This document shows, in pieces, positions 47,878 to 56,576 of a stretch of 64,000 nt of DNA. This stretch comes from Chitinophaga pinensis. GTDB lineage: Bacteria; Bacteroidota; Bacteroidia; Flavobacteriales_D; Crocinitomicaceae. The notes under the pieces are model-generated. The model had not been told where the DNA came from. It saw only the letters and a program-made list of their open reading frames with translations, and ran no database searches. Within the stretch, counting starts at the first letter, position 1. Each line of letters begins with the position of its first letter. The position numbers were made by a program, and so were the translations under genes. Location of the stretch: positions 1 through 64,000 of the forward strand of contig CAMAZP010000009.1 in the NCBI GenBank assembly GCA_945863605.1, written 5' to 3'.

Positions 47878-49038
47878 ATGAGAAAAAAAATCCTTCTTTT
47901 AGGCTCTGGTGAACTTGGAAAAGAGTTCGTAATTGCATGTCAGCGTTTGGGTCAATACATAATTGCAGTAGATAGTTACGAAGGTGCCCCAGCAATGCAA
48001 GTGGCACACGAGTTTGAAGTTATCAATATGTTAGACGGCGATGCTTTGGACCGAATTGTTGCGAAACACCAACCCGATTTGATTGTACCTGAAATAGAAG
48101 CCATTCGCACCGAACGTTTTTACGATTATGAAGCGCAAGGAATACAAGTTGTTCCAAGTGCCAAAGCAGCGAATTTCACAATGAATCGTAAGGCAATTCG
48201 CGATCTTGCAGCTATTGAAGTAGGAGTGAGGACTGCCACTTATCGCTATGCAACAACTTATGAAGAGTTGAAAGCTGGTGTTGAAGTTACTGGAATTCCG
48301 TGCGTGGTGAAACCATTGATGTCGAGCTCTGGTAAAGGACAATCAGTAATCAAAACAGAGGCAGATATTCAAAAAGCGTGGGACTATGCAATGGAAGGTT
48401 CACGTGGCGATTTGAAAGAAGTGATTGTGGAAGGTTTTATCGATTTTGATTATGAAATCACCATGTTGACAGTGACACAAAAAGAGGGTCCAACTTTATT
48501 TTGTCCACCAATTGGACATAGACAAGAACGCGGCGATTACCAAGAAAGTTGGCAACCGATGCCGATGCATCCAGCACATTTAGCTGAGGCACAAGAAATG
48601 GCAGCAAAAGTAACTGCGGCTTTGGGCGGAGCTGGAATTTGGGGTGTAGAATTTTTCATCACGAAAGAAGGAGCGTATTTCTCCGAATTGTCTCCACGTC
48701 CACACGATACAGGAATGGTGACGTTGGCAGGAACACAAAATTTCTCTGAGTTTGAACTGCATGCAAGAGCTGTACTAGGATTATCAATTCCAGAAGTGAC
48801 ACTTTTAAGAAATGGAGCAAGCGCTGTCGTTTTAGCAACTTCTGAATCGAACAATCAACCTGAATTTGAAGGATTGAACGAAGCTGCAAAAGTTCCAAAC
48901 ACAGACTTTAAACTTTTCGGAAAACCTACGACTCGTCCGTATCGCAGAATGGCAGTTGCGTTGGCTTATGGCACAGAAAATGTTACGGAACTTGTTGAAA
49001 TTGCAAAAGAAGTTGCTAATAAGATTTCGGTTAAGTAA
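47878..49038 (+). CDS. purT: Formate-dependent phosphoribosylglycinamide formyltransferase 2
   Basis: 386 aa from ATG at 47878 (the track's TTG at 47872 lies in the promoter box). ATP-grasp enzyme that formylates GAR with formate and ATP in purine synthesis. Motifs: [51 protein letters not shown] and [14 protein letters not shown]. Confidence 0.96.
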   Translation: MRKKILLLGSGELGKEFVIACQRLGQYIIAVDSYEGAPAMQVAHEFEVINMLDGDALDRIVAKHQPDLIVPEIEAIRTERFYDYEAQGIQVVPSAKAANFTMNRKAIRDLAAIEVGVRTATYRYATTYEELKAGVEVTGIPCVVKPLMSSSGKGQSVIKTEADIQKAWDYAMEGSRGDLKEVIVEGFIDFDYEITMLTVTQKEGPTLFCPPIGHRQERGDYQESWQPMPMHPAHLAEAQEMAAKVTAALGGAGIWGVEFFITKEGAYFSELSPRPHDTGMVTLAGTQNFSEFELHARAVLGLSIPEVTLLRNGASAVVLATSESNNQPEFEGLNEAAKVPNTDFKLFGKPTTRPYRRMAVALAYGTENVTELVEIAKEVANKISVK

Positions 49039-49059
49039 TCATATAGTTTTCATTTCTGC

Positions 49060-49250
49060 AAAAAGATTCCTCACCTTGTTCGGAAGGACTTTTGGGTTGG
49101 GTAAATTAGCGAAAATGCGAAGCATTTTCGCAATTCCCTCTAATGAAAGGGTCCTTCCGAGCGGAGTGAGGAATCTTTTTAAAAAGGAGCAAAACAACTC
49201 AACAATCAAATGTTGTCATTGGCAACGGGGTGAGGAATCTTTATAAAAAG
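49060..49250. repeat. Nested palindromic repeat element plus a half copy
   Basis: Outer arms 49060-49089 and 49151-49180 are inverted copies, 25 of 30 bases matching (AAAAAGATTCCTCAC... / ...GTGAGGAATCTTTTT). Between them is a perfect 10-bp hairpin with GAA loop (GCGAAAATGC/GCATTTTCGC, 49109-49131). A third, unpaired arm (GGGGTGAGGAATCTTT) lies at about 49227-49243. I recall similar GATTCCTCAC...GTGAGGAATC repeats between genes of other Bacteroidota, but could not check. Non-coding; the 96-residue ORF here is a shadow. Confidence 0.8.
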
Positions 49251-49402
49251 AGGAACAATATTCACTTCTCAAAAATTGTTATTGATAATGAAGTGAGACT
49301 AATTGAGCAGCAAAGTAGTTAAAACCTATAGGAGTGTACAGTTAATAGAAATGGGTAGACATTCCTAAAATTAAATTTAAATTTGACAAAATAATTATCA
49401 CA
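49251..49402. other. Intergenic region upstream of M61 peptidase
   Basis: No gene seen. A TAAATTTG -7 box (49378-49385) precedes the ATG at 49403 by 17 nt. Confidence 0.4.
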
Positions 49403-51181
49403 ATGAAACTAACCCTTCTTTTCGCCATCAGCTTCTTGACTTTTCAGTTAAGCGCTCAAACTATCGCTTACCAATTGCGCATGCCGAAACCACAAAACCA
49501 CTATTTCGAAGTGGAAATGACACTTTCAGATTTTAAAGAAAAAGAACTAAACTTGAAATTGCCCGTTTGGGCACCAGGTTCGTATTTGGTTCGTGAGTTT
49601 TCAAAAAACTTAAACCTTGTGAAAGCTTTCGACGAAAATGGAAAAGAAATCCAGGTGGTGAAAAAAACGAAAAACACGTGGACAGTAAATTCTAATGGAG
49701 AGAAAAAAATAAAAGTGAAGTATGAAGTTTATTCTTTTGAATTATCTGTTCGAACTTCGTTTTTGGATTTAACACACGGATTTGTAAGTGGCTCAGGTGT
49801 TTTTATGTATGTGGATGGTTACAAAGACAAAAGCGGACTGTTAGAAATCGTGAAGCACCCAACTTTTAGCACCATTACAACCGCACTTCCAAAGGCTAAA
49901 ATGTCAATCGCAAAAGATGGTTCTGAAAGTTTTGAGTTTTCAAATTATGACCAATTGGTAGATTGTCCGATTGAAATTGGAAACCAAGTAGTATTTGATT
50001 TTACTGCTGCTGGAGTTAAACACACAGTAGCAATGTATGGCGAAGGAAACTATGACGTTCCAACTTTGAAAAAAGATATGGCAAAAGTGGTTCAAGCTGC
50101 AACAGACGTTTTTGGGGTAAATCCAAATAAGGAGTATGTTTTTATTATTCACAATGTGGTCGATGGTCAAGGCGGTTTAGAACACACCAATTCCTCAACC
50201 TTAAGTGTTAATCGCTGGACGTATCAAGATGCGGAATACACTGGTTTTCTATCACTTGTGGCACACGAATATTTCCATTTATGGAATGTGAAACGCGTTC
50301 GTCCGATTGAATTAGGACCTTTCGATTACGACCAAGAAAATTACACAAGCCTACTTTGGGTGATGGAAGGATTCACTTCTTACTACGAAAAATTGATTCT
50401 TGTGAGAGCAGGATTTATGAGCAAAGAAGATTTCTTAAACAAATTACAAGGTTCAATCAATTACGTTGAAGGTTCGGTTGGTACACGTGTTCAGCCAGTT
50501 GCGCATGCTAGTTTTGACGCTTGGATTAAAGCTTATCGCCCAACAGAAAACAGTGCCAATACTTCAATGACTTATTACTCACGAGGTTCTGTAATCGCTT
50601 CTATTATCGACATTTTAATCATTGATAATTCCAAAGGAAAACAATGTTTGGATCATTTCTTTCAACATTTGTATAAAAAGTATTTTATCGAAATGAATCG
50701 TGGTTTTTCTGAAATTGAGTTCAAAACGGAATTAGAGAAATTTGTTGGCAAAAACCTAGATGAATTCTACAAAAAGTACATTGACGGAACAGATATTTTG
50801 CCTTATGCGGAAGTTTTTGATAAAGTTGGAATTTCAGTAGTTGACAATACGAGCTTTAAGCCTTCTTTCGGTGCAACAGTGCGTGAAGAAGGAGGAAAAG
50901 TAATGGTAAAAAACGTGCGTTCAGGTTCTAGCGCAGAAGAAGCAGGAATCAGCGTTGGAGATGAAATTGTGGGTTGTAATTCCTACCGAGTAGATCAGGC
51001 GATGCTAGAAGCAATGATGAGTGGATTAGGAACTGCCGAAACAGCTGACTTGTTAATTGCGCGCGAAGAAAAACTATTGGCTGTAAAAGTTCGAATGACC
51101 AATTTCAGAAAACCAAACTTTCAACTCGTAAAACAATCCAACGAAAAACCTACTGCCAATTTTATGTATTGGTTGAGGTAG
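49403..51181 (+). CDS. M61-family metallopeptidase with PDZ domain
   Basis: 592 aa. Signal peptide to about 19 (LSAQ). M61 glycyl-aminopeptidase-like: N-terminal beta domain, zinc motif VAHEYFHLWNVKRVRP (HExxH) and the third ligand in WVMEGFTSYYE. C-terminal PDZ domain (about 480-560, RSGSSAEEAGISVGDEIVG). Releases N-terminal glycine or alanine in characterised relatives; secreted or periplasmic here. Confidence 0.92.
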   Translation: MKLTLLFAISFLTFQLSAQTIAYQLRMPKPQNHYFEVEMTLSDFKEKELNLKLPVWAPGSYLVREFSKNLNLVKAFDENGKEIQVVKKTKNTWTVNSNGEKKIKVKYEVYSFELSVRTSFLDLTHGFVSGSGVFMYVDGYKDKSGLLEIVKHPTFSTITTALPKAKMSIAKDGSESFEFSNYDQLVDCPIEIGNQVVFDFTAAGVKHTVAMYGEGNYDVPTLKKDMAKVVQAATDVFGVNPNKEYVFIIHNVVDGQGGLEHTNSSTLSVNRWTYQDAEYTGFLSLVAHEYFHLWNVKRVRPIELGPFDYDQENYTSLLWVMEGFTSYYEKLILVRAGFMSKEDFLNKLQGSINYVEGSVGTRVQPVAHASFDAWIKAYRPTENSANTSMTYYSRGSVIASIIDILIIDNSKGKQCLDHFFQHLYKKYFIEMNRGFSEIEFKTELEKFVGKNLDEFYKKYIDGTDILPYAEVFDKVGISVVDNTSFKPSFGATVREEGGKVMVKNVRSGSSAEEAGISVGDEIVGCNSYRVDQAMLEAMMSGLGTAETADLLIAREEKLLAVKVRMTNFRKPNFQLVKQSNEKPTANFMYWLR

Positions 51182-51448
51182 ATTTTATTGAAATTTGGGC
51201 GTTCTCCAGACGAAAATGTTTTAGAAAGAAAAACATTTTGTCTGGGTCGGGCTTTCCGCTATATCTCCGACTTACTCGCTCTCACAATTACTTTTCTTCT
51301 TATTCAATGCTCTCTCCGCCGCGACAGACTCCGCTCTAATTCTCCGCTCTCATTTTGCTTAGTCGGAGGATGCCGCTGCTATCCCTAACGCGAGCGAGTG
51401 GCTTGGGTTTTGAATCTTGGTTAAATGCTTTAGACTTGTATATTTAAA
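51182..51448. repeat. Structured non-coding element between M61 and T9SS genes
   Basis: Starts TTTGGGCGTT (51194-51203). A strong hairpin follows: CCAGAC-G-AAAATGTTTT (51206-51222) pairs with AAAACATTTTGTCTGG (51230-51245), 16 bp with one bulged G and a 7-nt loop. Then GGGTCGGGCTTTCCGCTATATC (51244-51265); an 8-bp long-range pair CTCCGACT (51265-51272) with AGTCGGAG (51361-51368); and GGATGCCGCTGCTATCCC...AACGC (to 51391), where GCGTT (51199-51203) can close with AACGC (51387-51391). Higher GC than its surroundings. I recall similar GGGCGTT...ATCCCTAACGC boxes between genes of other flavobacteria, unverified. Confidence 0.7.
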
Positions 51449-51708
51449 ATGAATTTTTATCTTTGGTTTACGATGTTCAACAAAGTTCCTATTTTTCATT
51501 TTCAAAACCAATCAGATTTAATCAATTGTAATTCGTTATTCGGTTGTAATCGGATTTATGTCTGTAAATCAATAATTTGTAGAAATATGAATTTAAAAAT
51601 TATGGTGGAAGTTGATGCAGTTCGTAGATTTAGATGTTATGGGCAAGTTATTTGGACAAGACAGGAGAAATCGTACCTTTGTAAATCGACATTAAGAAAA
51701 TAAAAATT
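51449..51708. other. Leader region upstream of the T9SS module
   Basis: No credible gene; the 84-codon ORF here has no family features. It contains the promoter described separately. Confidence 0.5.
51651..51681 (+). promoter_or_regulatory. Promoter with both Bacteroidota boxes
   Basis: TTTG (51651-51654), 19-nt spacer, TACCTTTG (51674-51681): full match to the Bacteroidota primary-sigma consensus TTTG-N17-23-TAnnTTTG. The ATG at 51709 follows about 20 nt after the expected start site. Confidence 0.75.
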
Positions 51709-52485
51709 ATGAGAATCATTACAATCACATCTATAGTGCTGCTAACCATCAGCCAGCTTAGAGCACAATCCTTTTTAGGACAAAGTGTTCCTGATGTAAC
51801 AGAGACAGACTGTAATAATAATACCGAACGAATTTACGATGTTTTGGCTACCGGAAAACCAATTTTGATTTTCAAAACAGATATGATTTGCAGTAATACA
51901 ATTGGTTTTGGGACAACGGTTAGACAGTATGCTGACTTATATCAAGCACAATACAGAACTTGGGTTTGTGCAGATTTTATGGATGCTTCCAATTATTCGG
52001 AGCAATGTACTTTCATGCAACAATATCAACAGCAAACGGGTTTAAACGCAAACTCCGCATTTTGTTTTATCGATACAACGTCAGTAGGTGCATACGATCC
52101 AGCAACGCGTTCTTCAATACCAAAATGTTTTCAAGGATATGTCGTGATTGGCTTGGATTCGACCATTATATATGTTGGAGGCGATGTTAATACTGCGGTT
52201 AGTGCTGCGTTGAATGCCTCCCAAACGACAGGTGTTCAACAAAACGATGGGAACGATTATTCAATTAACCTATTCCCCAATCCTGTAACTTCCATACTTC
52301 AAATAGAAACAGATTTAGAAATTCAAAACATCCATATATATAACCAAGTCGGCCAATTGGTACTTCAATCTCAATTGAAGGATACAAAAACTATAGATTT
52401 AACTGCATTAAATAAAGGGGTTTATTTCATTAATGTAGAAAACAAAGATGGCTTATTCTCAAGCAGAAAGTTTTTAAAGCTGTAA
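51709..52485 (+). CDS. Secreted thioredoxin-fold-like protein with T9SS sorting domain
   Basis: 258 aa. Signal peptide to about 20 (LRAQS). Residues 22-170 look like a TlpA/thioredoxin-type fold (GQSVPDVTETD, GKPILIFKTDMICSNTIGFG), but in place of CxxC there is a single Cys61 (CSNT). Five further cysteines follow or precede it. C-terminus is a T9SS domain (LFPNPVTSILQIET, NKGVYFINV). Fold assignment is by pattern only. First gene of a three-gene module. Confidence 0.7.
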   Translation: MRIITITSIVLLTISQLRAQSFLGQSVPDVTETDCNNNTERIYDVLATGKPILIFKTDMICSNTIGFGTTVRQYADLYQAQYRTWVCADFMDASNYSEQCTFMQQYQQQTGLNANSAFCFIDTTSVGAYDPATRSSIPKCFQGYVVIGLDSTIIYVGGDVNTAVSAALNASQTTGVQQNDGNDYSINLFPNPVTSILQIETDLEIQNIHIYNQVGQLVLQSQLKDTKTIDLTALNKGVYFINVENKDGLFSSRKFLKL

Positions 52486-52501
52486 TAATGAAATAAAATA
52501 C

Positions 52502-52903
52502 ATGTGCTCAAAAAGATATTTATCGATTGCTTTGTTGTTTTGTTTTTTAACCCCTCTTTTTTTAAAAGTGGGCATCTTAACCAACTACATAATTCAATAT
52601 AAATTCTACGTTGAAGTACTTTGTGTTAACAAAAACAAACCAGAACTTAAATGTAATGGAAAGTGCCATTTAGCCAAGGAATTAAAAACTGTTGACGAAG
52701 AGCCTGTAAAACCAGAGTTACCTCAAAAATATAAAGATAAAACAGAAGATATTTTCCTTATTCATGACTTCTTCAATCTTATTTCCTCTGAATTAACTAA
52801 CAATATTAACAGTTATTCAAATTATAACCCACCTTTTCTAAGTTTTCGTTTTAAGGAAAATATCTTTCAACCGCCAGAGCCGATTGGTCATATATCTGTC
52901 TAA
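52502..52903 (+). CDS. Small membrane-anchored CNGKCHL-motif protein
   Basis: 133 aa. N-terminal hydrophobic segment (about 7-30), then ELKCNGKCHLAKEL: Cys41, Cys51 and Cys55 with an adjacent His57. The rest is charged and Pro-rich (EEPVKPELPQK). I recall related small proteins with the CNGKC motif near metal-related genes in other bacteroidetes; metal or haem binding is an inference. Starts 16 nt after the thioredoxin-like gene. Confidence 0.65.
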   Translation: MCSKRYLSIALLFCFLTPLFLKVGILTNYIIQYKFYVEVLCVNKNKPELKCNGKCHLAKELKTVDEEPVKPELPQKYKDKTEDIFLIHDFFNLISSELTNNINSYSNYNPPFLSFRFKENIFQPPEPIGHISV

Positions 52904-52980
52904 TCGGTTCCTTGGCTTATTCGCTTTGAGCAGGTGACCATTTATTTTTCAAAGCGATATCACAGAAACAAATTTTAAAA

Positions 52981-54948
52981 ATGAAAAAAACAACTTCAAT
53001 CCTGTTGATGGTGATGCTCATCAACTCAATTAACCTATTTAGTCAAACTCCATCCGCACTTCCTGTAGCTTTTTCCTGGGGTCAAAGTGCAGGCGGAACA
53101 GATTGGGACAACAACTTCCGAACTGTAGTTGATAGTGCCGGAAATGTATATAGCTTTGGTTTTACATACAGCCCTATTTTCAACTACACAACGGATAATT
53201 CGATTAACGATGATATTTCAGCTAACACAGGATCGTCTGTTTATCTTATCAAATACTCGCCTTCAGGCAATTTAATTTGGAAACGAATCTATAATGCCAG
53301 TGCTTCAGACGAAAGGCTTGATTTGACATTAAAAAACAATACGTTAGTATGGTCGGCTGGTTTTTCGGGAACTCAAACCTTTGGTGACTCAACTTTTACA
53401 TCTGCCAATTCGGGAGCTGCCTATTCGGTTGTTTTTGTTAGTCTTGACTTAGACGGCAATTTTAATTGGGCAAATCAATTAAATGTTGATTTAGCCGAAT
53501 ATGCCTCTATTGATATGGCCTTTGATGGAAACATGAATGTATATTTCACCACAGCATTTGAAGGCAGTATATCAACTGTTTCAGGAAACTACGCATCTGC
53601 CGGAATAGCTGGAGATATCTTGTATGGTAAGATTAATTCATCAGGTAATTTCGCTTGGATAAACCGAATTGGAAATAATGAAGATGACAAAAGCGGGAAT
53701 ATCATTTTGGATAATAATGGAGATATTTTGTTATCGGGAAGATTCACAACTACAGTAACGATTGGAACCAACAACTTAAGCAGCCCTGTTGGATACGATT
53801 GGTTTTTAACTAAACTTAATCCAACAAACGGTACAGCTATTTGGGCGATTAGTGAAGGTGGATTAGGAAGTGAAGACCGTATTTCTGCTCTTGGTGTCAA
53901 CCCTTGGAACGAAATTATAATTACAGGCCGCTATGCGAGTTCCTTTTCGTTTGGCACACAATCCATATCATCTGTTGGCAATGATGATATTTTTGTTGCG
54001 AAATACGCGAGCAATGGTTCTTTCCTTTGGGTGAAAACATTTGGAACTACGGGAGAAAATGACTGGACTTCCAATAATATTGGAATTGATGACGCAGGAA
54101 CAATTTGGGTAGAGTCCTCAGTTGGGGGAGACAATAATGGACAGAATTACCCGGTCTTTTATGGTTCTCCTAACGATTCATTGAACTTGTCTGGAAACCA
54201 GGATTTTGTTTTTTGCCGATATAGCAATTCCGGTGATTTACTATCTATTAATGCTTTTGGGACAGAAACTTATGAGTTTTCACAGGATTACTTTTTTGAC
54301 AAACAAACAGGCAAATCATATATTGCTGGTCATCATACAGCCGATACAACCATTTTTAATCAGGATACACTATTGGTTCGTGGTGGTTTTGCTGATGGAT
54401 TTACGGCTGTTGTAAATCCAAATATTTACGCAAGAAATGACCTTCATACAGTATCAACAACGGCACAACAAATGATTATGGTATTGATGAATGATATTTA
54501 CCCAACTGCTCCTGTTTTAACAATTGTTCAAGGACCAACACATGGGAGTGCATTTGTAATGGGCGGTAATCACATTGCCTATACTGCAACTGGAAACTCC
54601 AGCGGTAATGACACCATCCGATATAGAATTTGTGAAAGCAATGAATGTGATGAAGCCCTGTTAATTGTAGCAAATAATTTTGCTACCTCTATAGCCGAAT
54701 TGAGTAACATAAATTACATTTTATTGTATCCAAATCCAACATCTGCTATTTTGAACATTTCAAATTTAGAAGAAACGGGAAGTAAAATTATTGTTTCAAA
54801 TGCCTTAGGGCAGGTTGTTTTCACCACAGAAAACGCAAGCAACCTGAAAACAATTGATGTTTCAAGTTGGACAACTGGATTATATAATATTATCGTTATG
54901 TCAACTGACCAAAAAACTATAGGGAGATCTATGTTTATCAAAGAATAA
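52981..54948 (+). CDS. Large secreted repeat protein with T9SS sorting domain
   Basis: 655 aa. Signal peptide to about 21. Residues 25-490 carry SBBP-like beta-propeller repeats: GQSAGGTDWDNNFRTVVDSAGNVYSFG, LIKYSPSGNLIWKR, NPTNGTAIWAISEGG, VAKYASNGSFLWVKTFG. A small cadherin/Ig-like domain follows (about 495-570, VLMNDIYPTAP...) and a T9SS domain ends the protein (LYPNPTSAILNIS, TGLYNIIVMS). Surface or secreted; ligand unknown. Last gene of the module. Confidence 0.85.
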   Translation: MKKTTSILLMVMLINSINLFSQTPSALPVAFSWGQSAGGTDWDNNFRTVVDSAGNVYSFGFTYSPIFNYTTDNSINDDISANTGSSVYLIKYSPSGNLIWKRIYNASASDERLDLTLKNNTLVWSAGFSGTQTFGDSTFTSANSGAAYSVVFVSLDLDGNFNWANQLNVDLAEYASIDMAFDGNMNVYFTTAFEGSISTVSGNYASAGIAGDILYGKINSSGNFAWINRIGNNEDDKSGNIILDNNGDILLSGRFTTTVTIGTNNLSSPVGYDWFLTKLNPTNGTAIWAISEGGLGSEDRISALGVNPWNEIIITGRYASSFSFGTQSISSVGNDDIFVAKYASNGSFLWVKTFGTTGENDWTSNNIGIDDAGTIWVESSVGGDNNGQNYPVFYGSPNDSLNLSGNQDFVFCRYSNSGDLLSINAFGTETYEFSQDYFFDKQTGKSYIAGHHTADTTIFNQDTLLVRGGFADGFTAVVNPNIYARNDLHTVSTTAQQMIMVLMNDIYPTAPVLTIVQGPTHGSAFVMGGNHIAYTATGNSSGNDTIRYRICESNECDEALLIVANNFATSIAELSNINYILLYPNPTSAILNISNLEETGSKIIVSNALGQVVFTTENASNLKTIDVSSWTTGLYNIIVMSTDQKTIGRSMFIKE

Positions 54949-54951
54949 CCA

Positions 54952-55084
54952 GCCCATAACAGCACATTTGCGGATATGGCGGGTTTAGTGGTAAAAGAAA
55001 CATTCTGCTTCTAATAAACATTTAAGGTAAAATGAAAAATACTGCTACTAAATCCGCCACATCGCAAATTTGTTCCCCGTTAAT
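54952..55084. repeat. Imperfect inverted repeat with integron attC-like layout
   Basis: Left arm about 54956-54992 (CATAACAGCACATTTGCGG...GGCGGGTTTAGTGG) and right arm about 55041-55084 (CTACTAAATCCGCC...CGCAAATTTGTTCCCCGTTA) are inverted copies: TTTGCG, GGCGG and TTTAGT blocks match. The ends TAAC...GTTA recall attC sites, but they do not fit RYYYAAC/GTTRRRY exactly. It lies between the T9SS module and a toxin-antitoxin pair. Confidence 0.6.
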
Positions 55085-55159
55085 TGAGTTGTCTTTTGAA
55101 ATCTTATTGTTTGTTAAAAATTCTTTTTTGTTCGATATATTAACCAATCAATTAAAGTG

Positions 55160-55193
55160 TTTCATAAGTAATACGTATATTTGAAATAAACAC
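55160..55193 (+). promoter_or_regulatory. Promoter for the toxin-antitoxin pair
   Basis: TTTC (55160-55163), 22-nt spacer, TATATTTG (55186-55193, exact TAnnTTTG). ATG at 55201 follows directly. Confidence 0.5.
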
Positions 55194-55200
55194 ACGTTTT

Positions 55201-55446
55201 ATGACTAGCAAATTAACACTGACTGTTGAAAAATCGGTTATTGAAAAAGCAAAATCTTATGCGAAGAAAACAGGGAGAAGTTTGTCTGAACTAATTGAGA
55301 AGTACTTAGATACCATCACTAGTGAAGAAAATGATGATAAAGAGCTTTCTCCAAAGATGAAAAAAATAGTTGGAGCAGTTACTCTGCCCAATGATTTTGA
55401 TGAAGAAAAAGAACTTAGTTCTTATTTCGAAAAAAAGCACTTATGA
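55201..55446 (+). CDS. Antitoxin of DUF6364/RHH type
   Basis: 81 aa. KLTLTVEKSVIEKAKSYAKKTGRSLSELIEKYL is a ribbon-helix-helix DNA-binding domain; the acidic C-terminal half should bind the toxin. Overlaps the PIN gene by 4 nt. It is expected to repress its own promoter. Confidence 0.87.
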   Translation: MTSKLTLTVEKSVIEKAKSYAKKTGRSLSELIEKYLDTITSEENDDKELSPKMKKIVGAVTLPNDFDEEKELSSYFEKKHL

Positions 55447-55856
55447 AAAAAGTTTTTGTTGACACTAATATATTAGTAGATTTAATTGCTGACAGAAAAC
55501 CGTTTAGCAAGTTTGCAATAGAACTTTTTTCAAAAGCAGAGTCAGGAAATGTAAGTCTATATACTTCTTCACATTCGATTGCAACAACTCATTACTTGTT
55601 GAAAAAGTACTTAAGTGAGAAAGAATTACGAGAAGTTTTATTGAATCTTCTTGATTTCATTAACATCATTGCTATAGACATTGATGTTCTTAAAAAAGGA
55701 CTCAAATCCAAACATAAAGATTTTGAGGATGCCTTGCAAATAATAAGTGCCTATTCAATTGAAAAAATTGATTGCATTGTAACTCGTAATTTAAAAGACT
55801 TTAAAGATTCGGAAATTCCTGTCTTGAGTCCAGATGAAATCATTGAACAATTATAA
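55443..55856 (+). CDS. PIN-domain ribonuclease toxin (VapC-like)
   Basis: 137 aa. PIN fold with acidic metal ligands: Asp7 (VFVDTNILVD), a glutamate in ELFSKAE, Asp in KDFEDALQ, and IVTRNLKDF near the end. Expected to cut RNA (tRNA or rRNA in characterised VapC). ATGA overlap with the antitoxin confirms the pair. Confidence 0.88.
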   Translation: MKKVFVDTNILVDLIADRKPFSKFAIELFSKAESGNVSLYTSSHSIATTHYLLKKYLSEKELREVLLNLLDFINIIAIDIDVLKKGLKSKHKDFEDALQIISAYSIEKIDCIVTRNLKDFKDSEIPVLSPDEIIEQL

Positions 55857-55884
55857 TATTAGCTTTAAAATCAACTATTTTTTT

Positions 55885-56523
55885 ATGAAAACACTGATTT
55901 GTATTTTTTTGTCCTTTATCTCCTTCTCTCAAGGCACCTATCAATTAGCCGTTCTAAAATACAATGGGGGAGGAGACTACTACGCCAATCCAACAGCTTT
56001 ACCGAATTTAATTTCGTTTTGTAATCAAAATTTAGGGACAAATATATCCAAAGAAGTTCCTTATGTGGAAGTTGGTAGCAAGGACATTTTTCTCTACCCT
56101 ATGCTTCACATGACAGGTCACGGAAACGTTGTTTTTTCGAAAGCAGAATGTGAGAATTTGCGCAATTATTTACTTGCTGGAGGTTTTTTACACATTGACG
56201 ACAACTACGGAATGGATGAATTTATTAGAGTGGAATTAAAGAAAGTTTTCCCGAATAATAAACTCGTTGAAATTCCAAGTGATCACCCCATTTTTAACCA
56301 AAAGTTCAAGTTTAATGGCTTGCCAAAAATTCACGAACACGATAATAAGCGCCCTCAAGCATTTGGAATTATTGAAAAAGGAAGATTATTGTGTTTATAC
56401 ACCTACGAAACCGATTTAAGTGATGGATGGGAAGACCCACAAGTTCACAACGACACACCTGAAAAAAGAAAACAAGCACTACAAATGGGAGCGAATATTT
56501 TAATGTATGCTTTTATGAAATAA
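55885..56523 (+). CDS. DUF4159 protein (exported)
   Basis: 212 aa from ATG at 55885, just after the PIN gene; the track's earlier start (55834) overlaps the toxin. Signal peptide MKTLICIFLSFISFSQG. DUF4159 blocks: LKYNGGGDYYANPTALPNLI, LHMTGHGNVVFS, LLAGGFLHIDDNYGMDEF and the HPIF motif. ThuA/gatase-like fold predicted. Function unknown. Confidence 0.85.
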   Translation: MKTLICIFLSFISFSQGTYQLAVLKYNGGGDYYANPTALPNLISFCNQNLGTNISKEVPYVEVGSKDIFLYPMLHMTGHGNVVFSKAECENLRNYLLAGGFLHIDDNYGMDEFIRVELKKVFPNNKLVEIPSDHPIFNQKFKFNGLPKIHEHDNKRPQAFGIIEKGRLLCLYTYETDLSDGWEDPQVHNDTPEKRKQALQMGANILMYAFMK

Positions 56524-56576
56524 ATTTATATGCAAACATTTCAATAATTTTATGAAGCATGAAAATAAATTGATTG

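Noticed and set aside
48956-49246. 96-residue ORF covering the purT end and repeat
   Set aside because: Starts in another frame of purT and runs through the palindromic repeat; no coding features.
51188-51703. Two ORFs (66 and 84 aa) in the intergenic region
   Set aside because: The first lies over the structured element, the second over AT-rich leader with the promoter; neither has a credible start or family match.
54952-55084. Definite integron attC site
   Set aside because: The R'' and R' ends do not fit the consensus and only one copy is present; kept as a finding with low certainty.
55834-55884. Extended N-terminus of the DUF4159 protein
   Set aside because: Would overlap the PIN toxin gene and hide the signal peptide.
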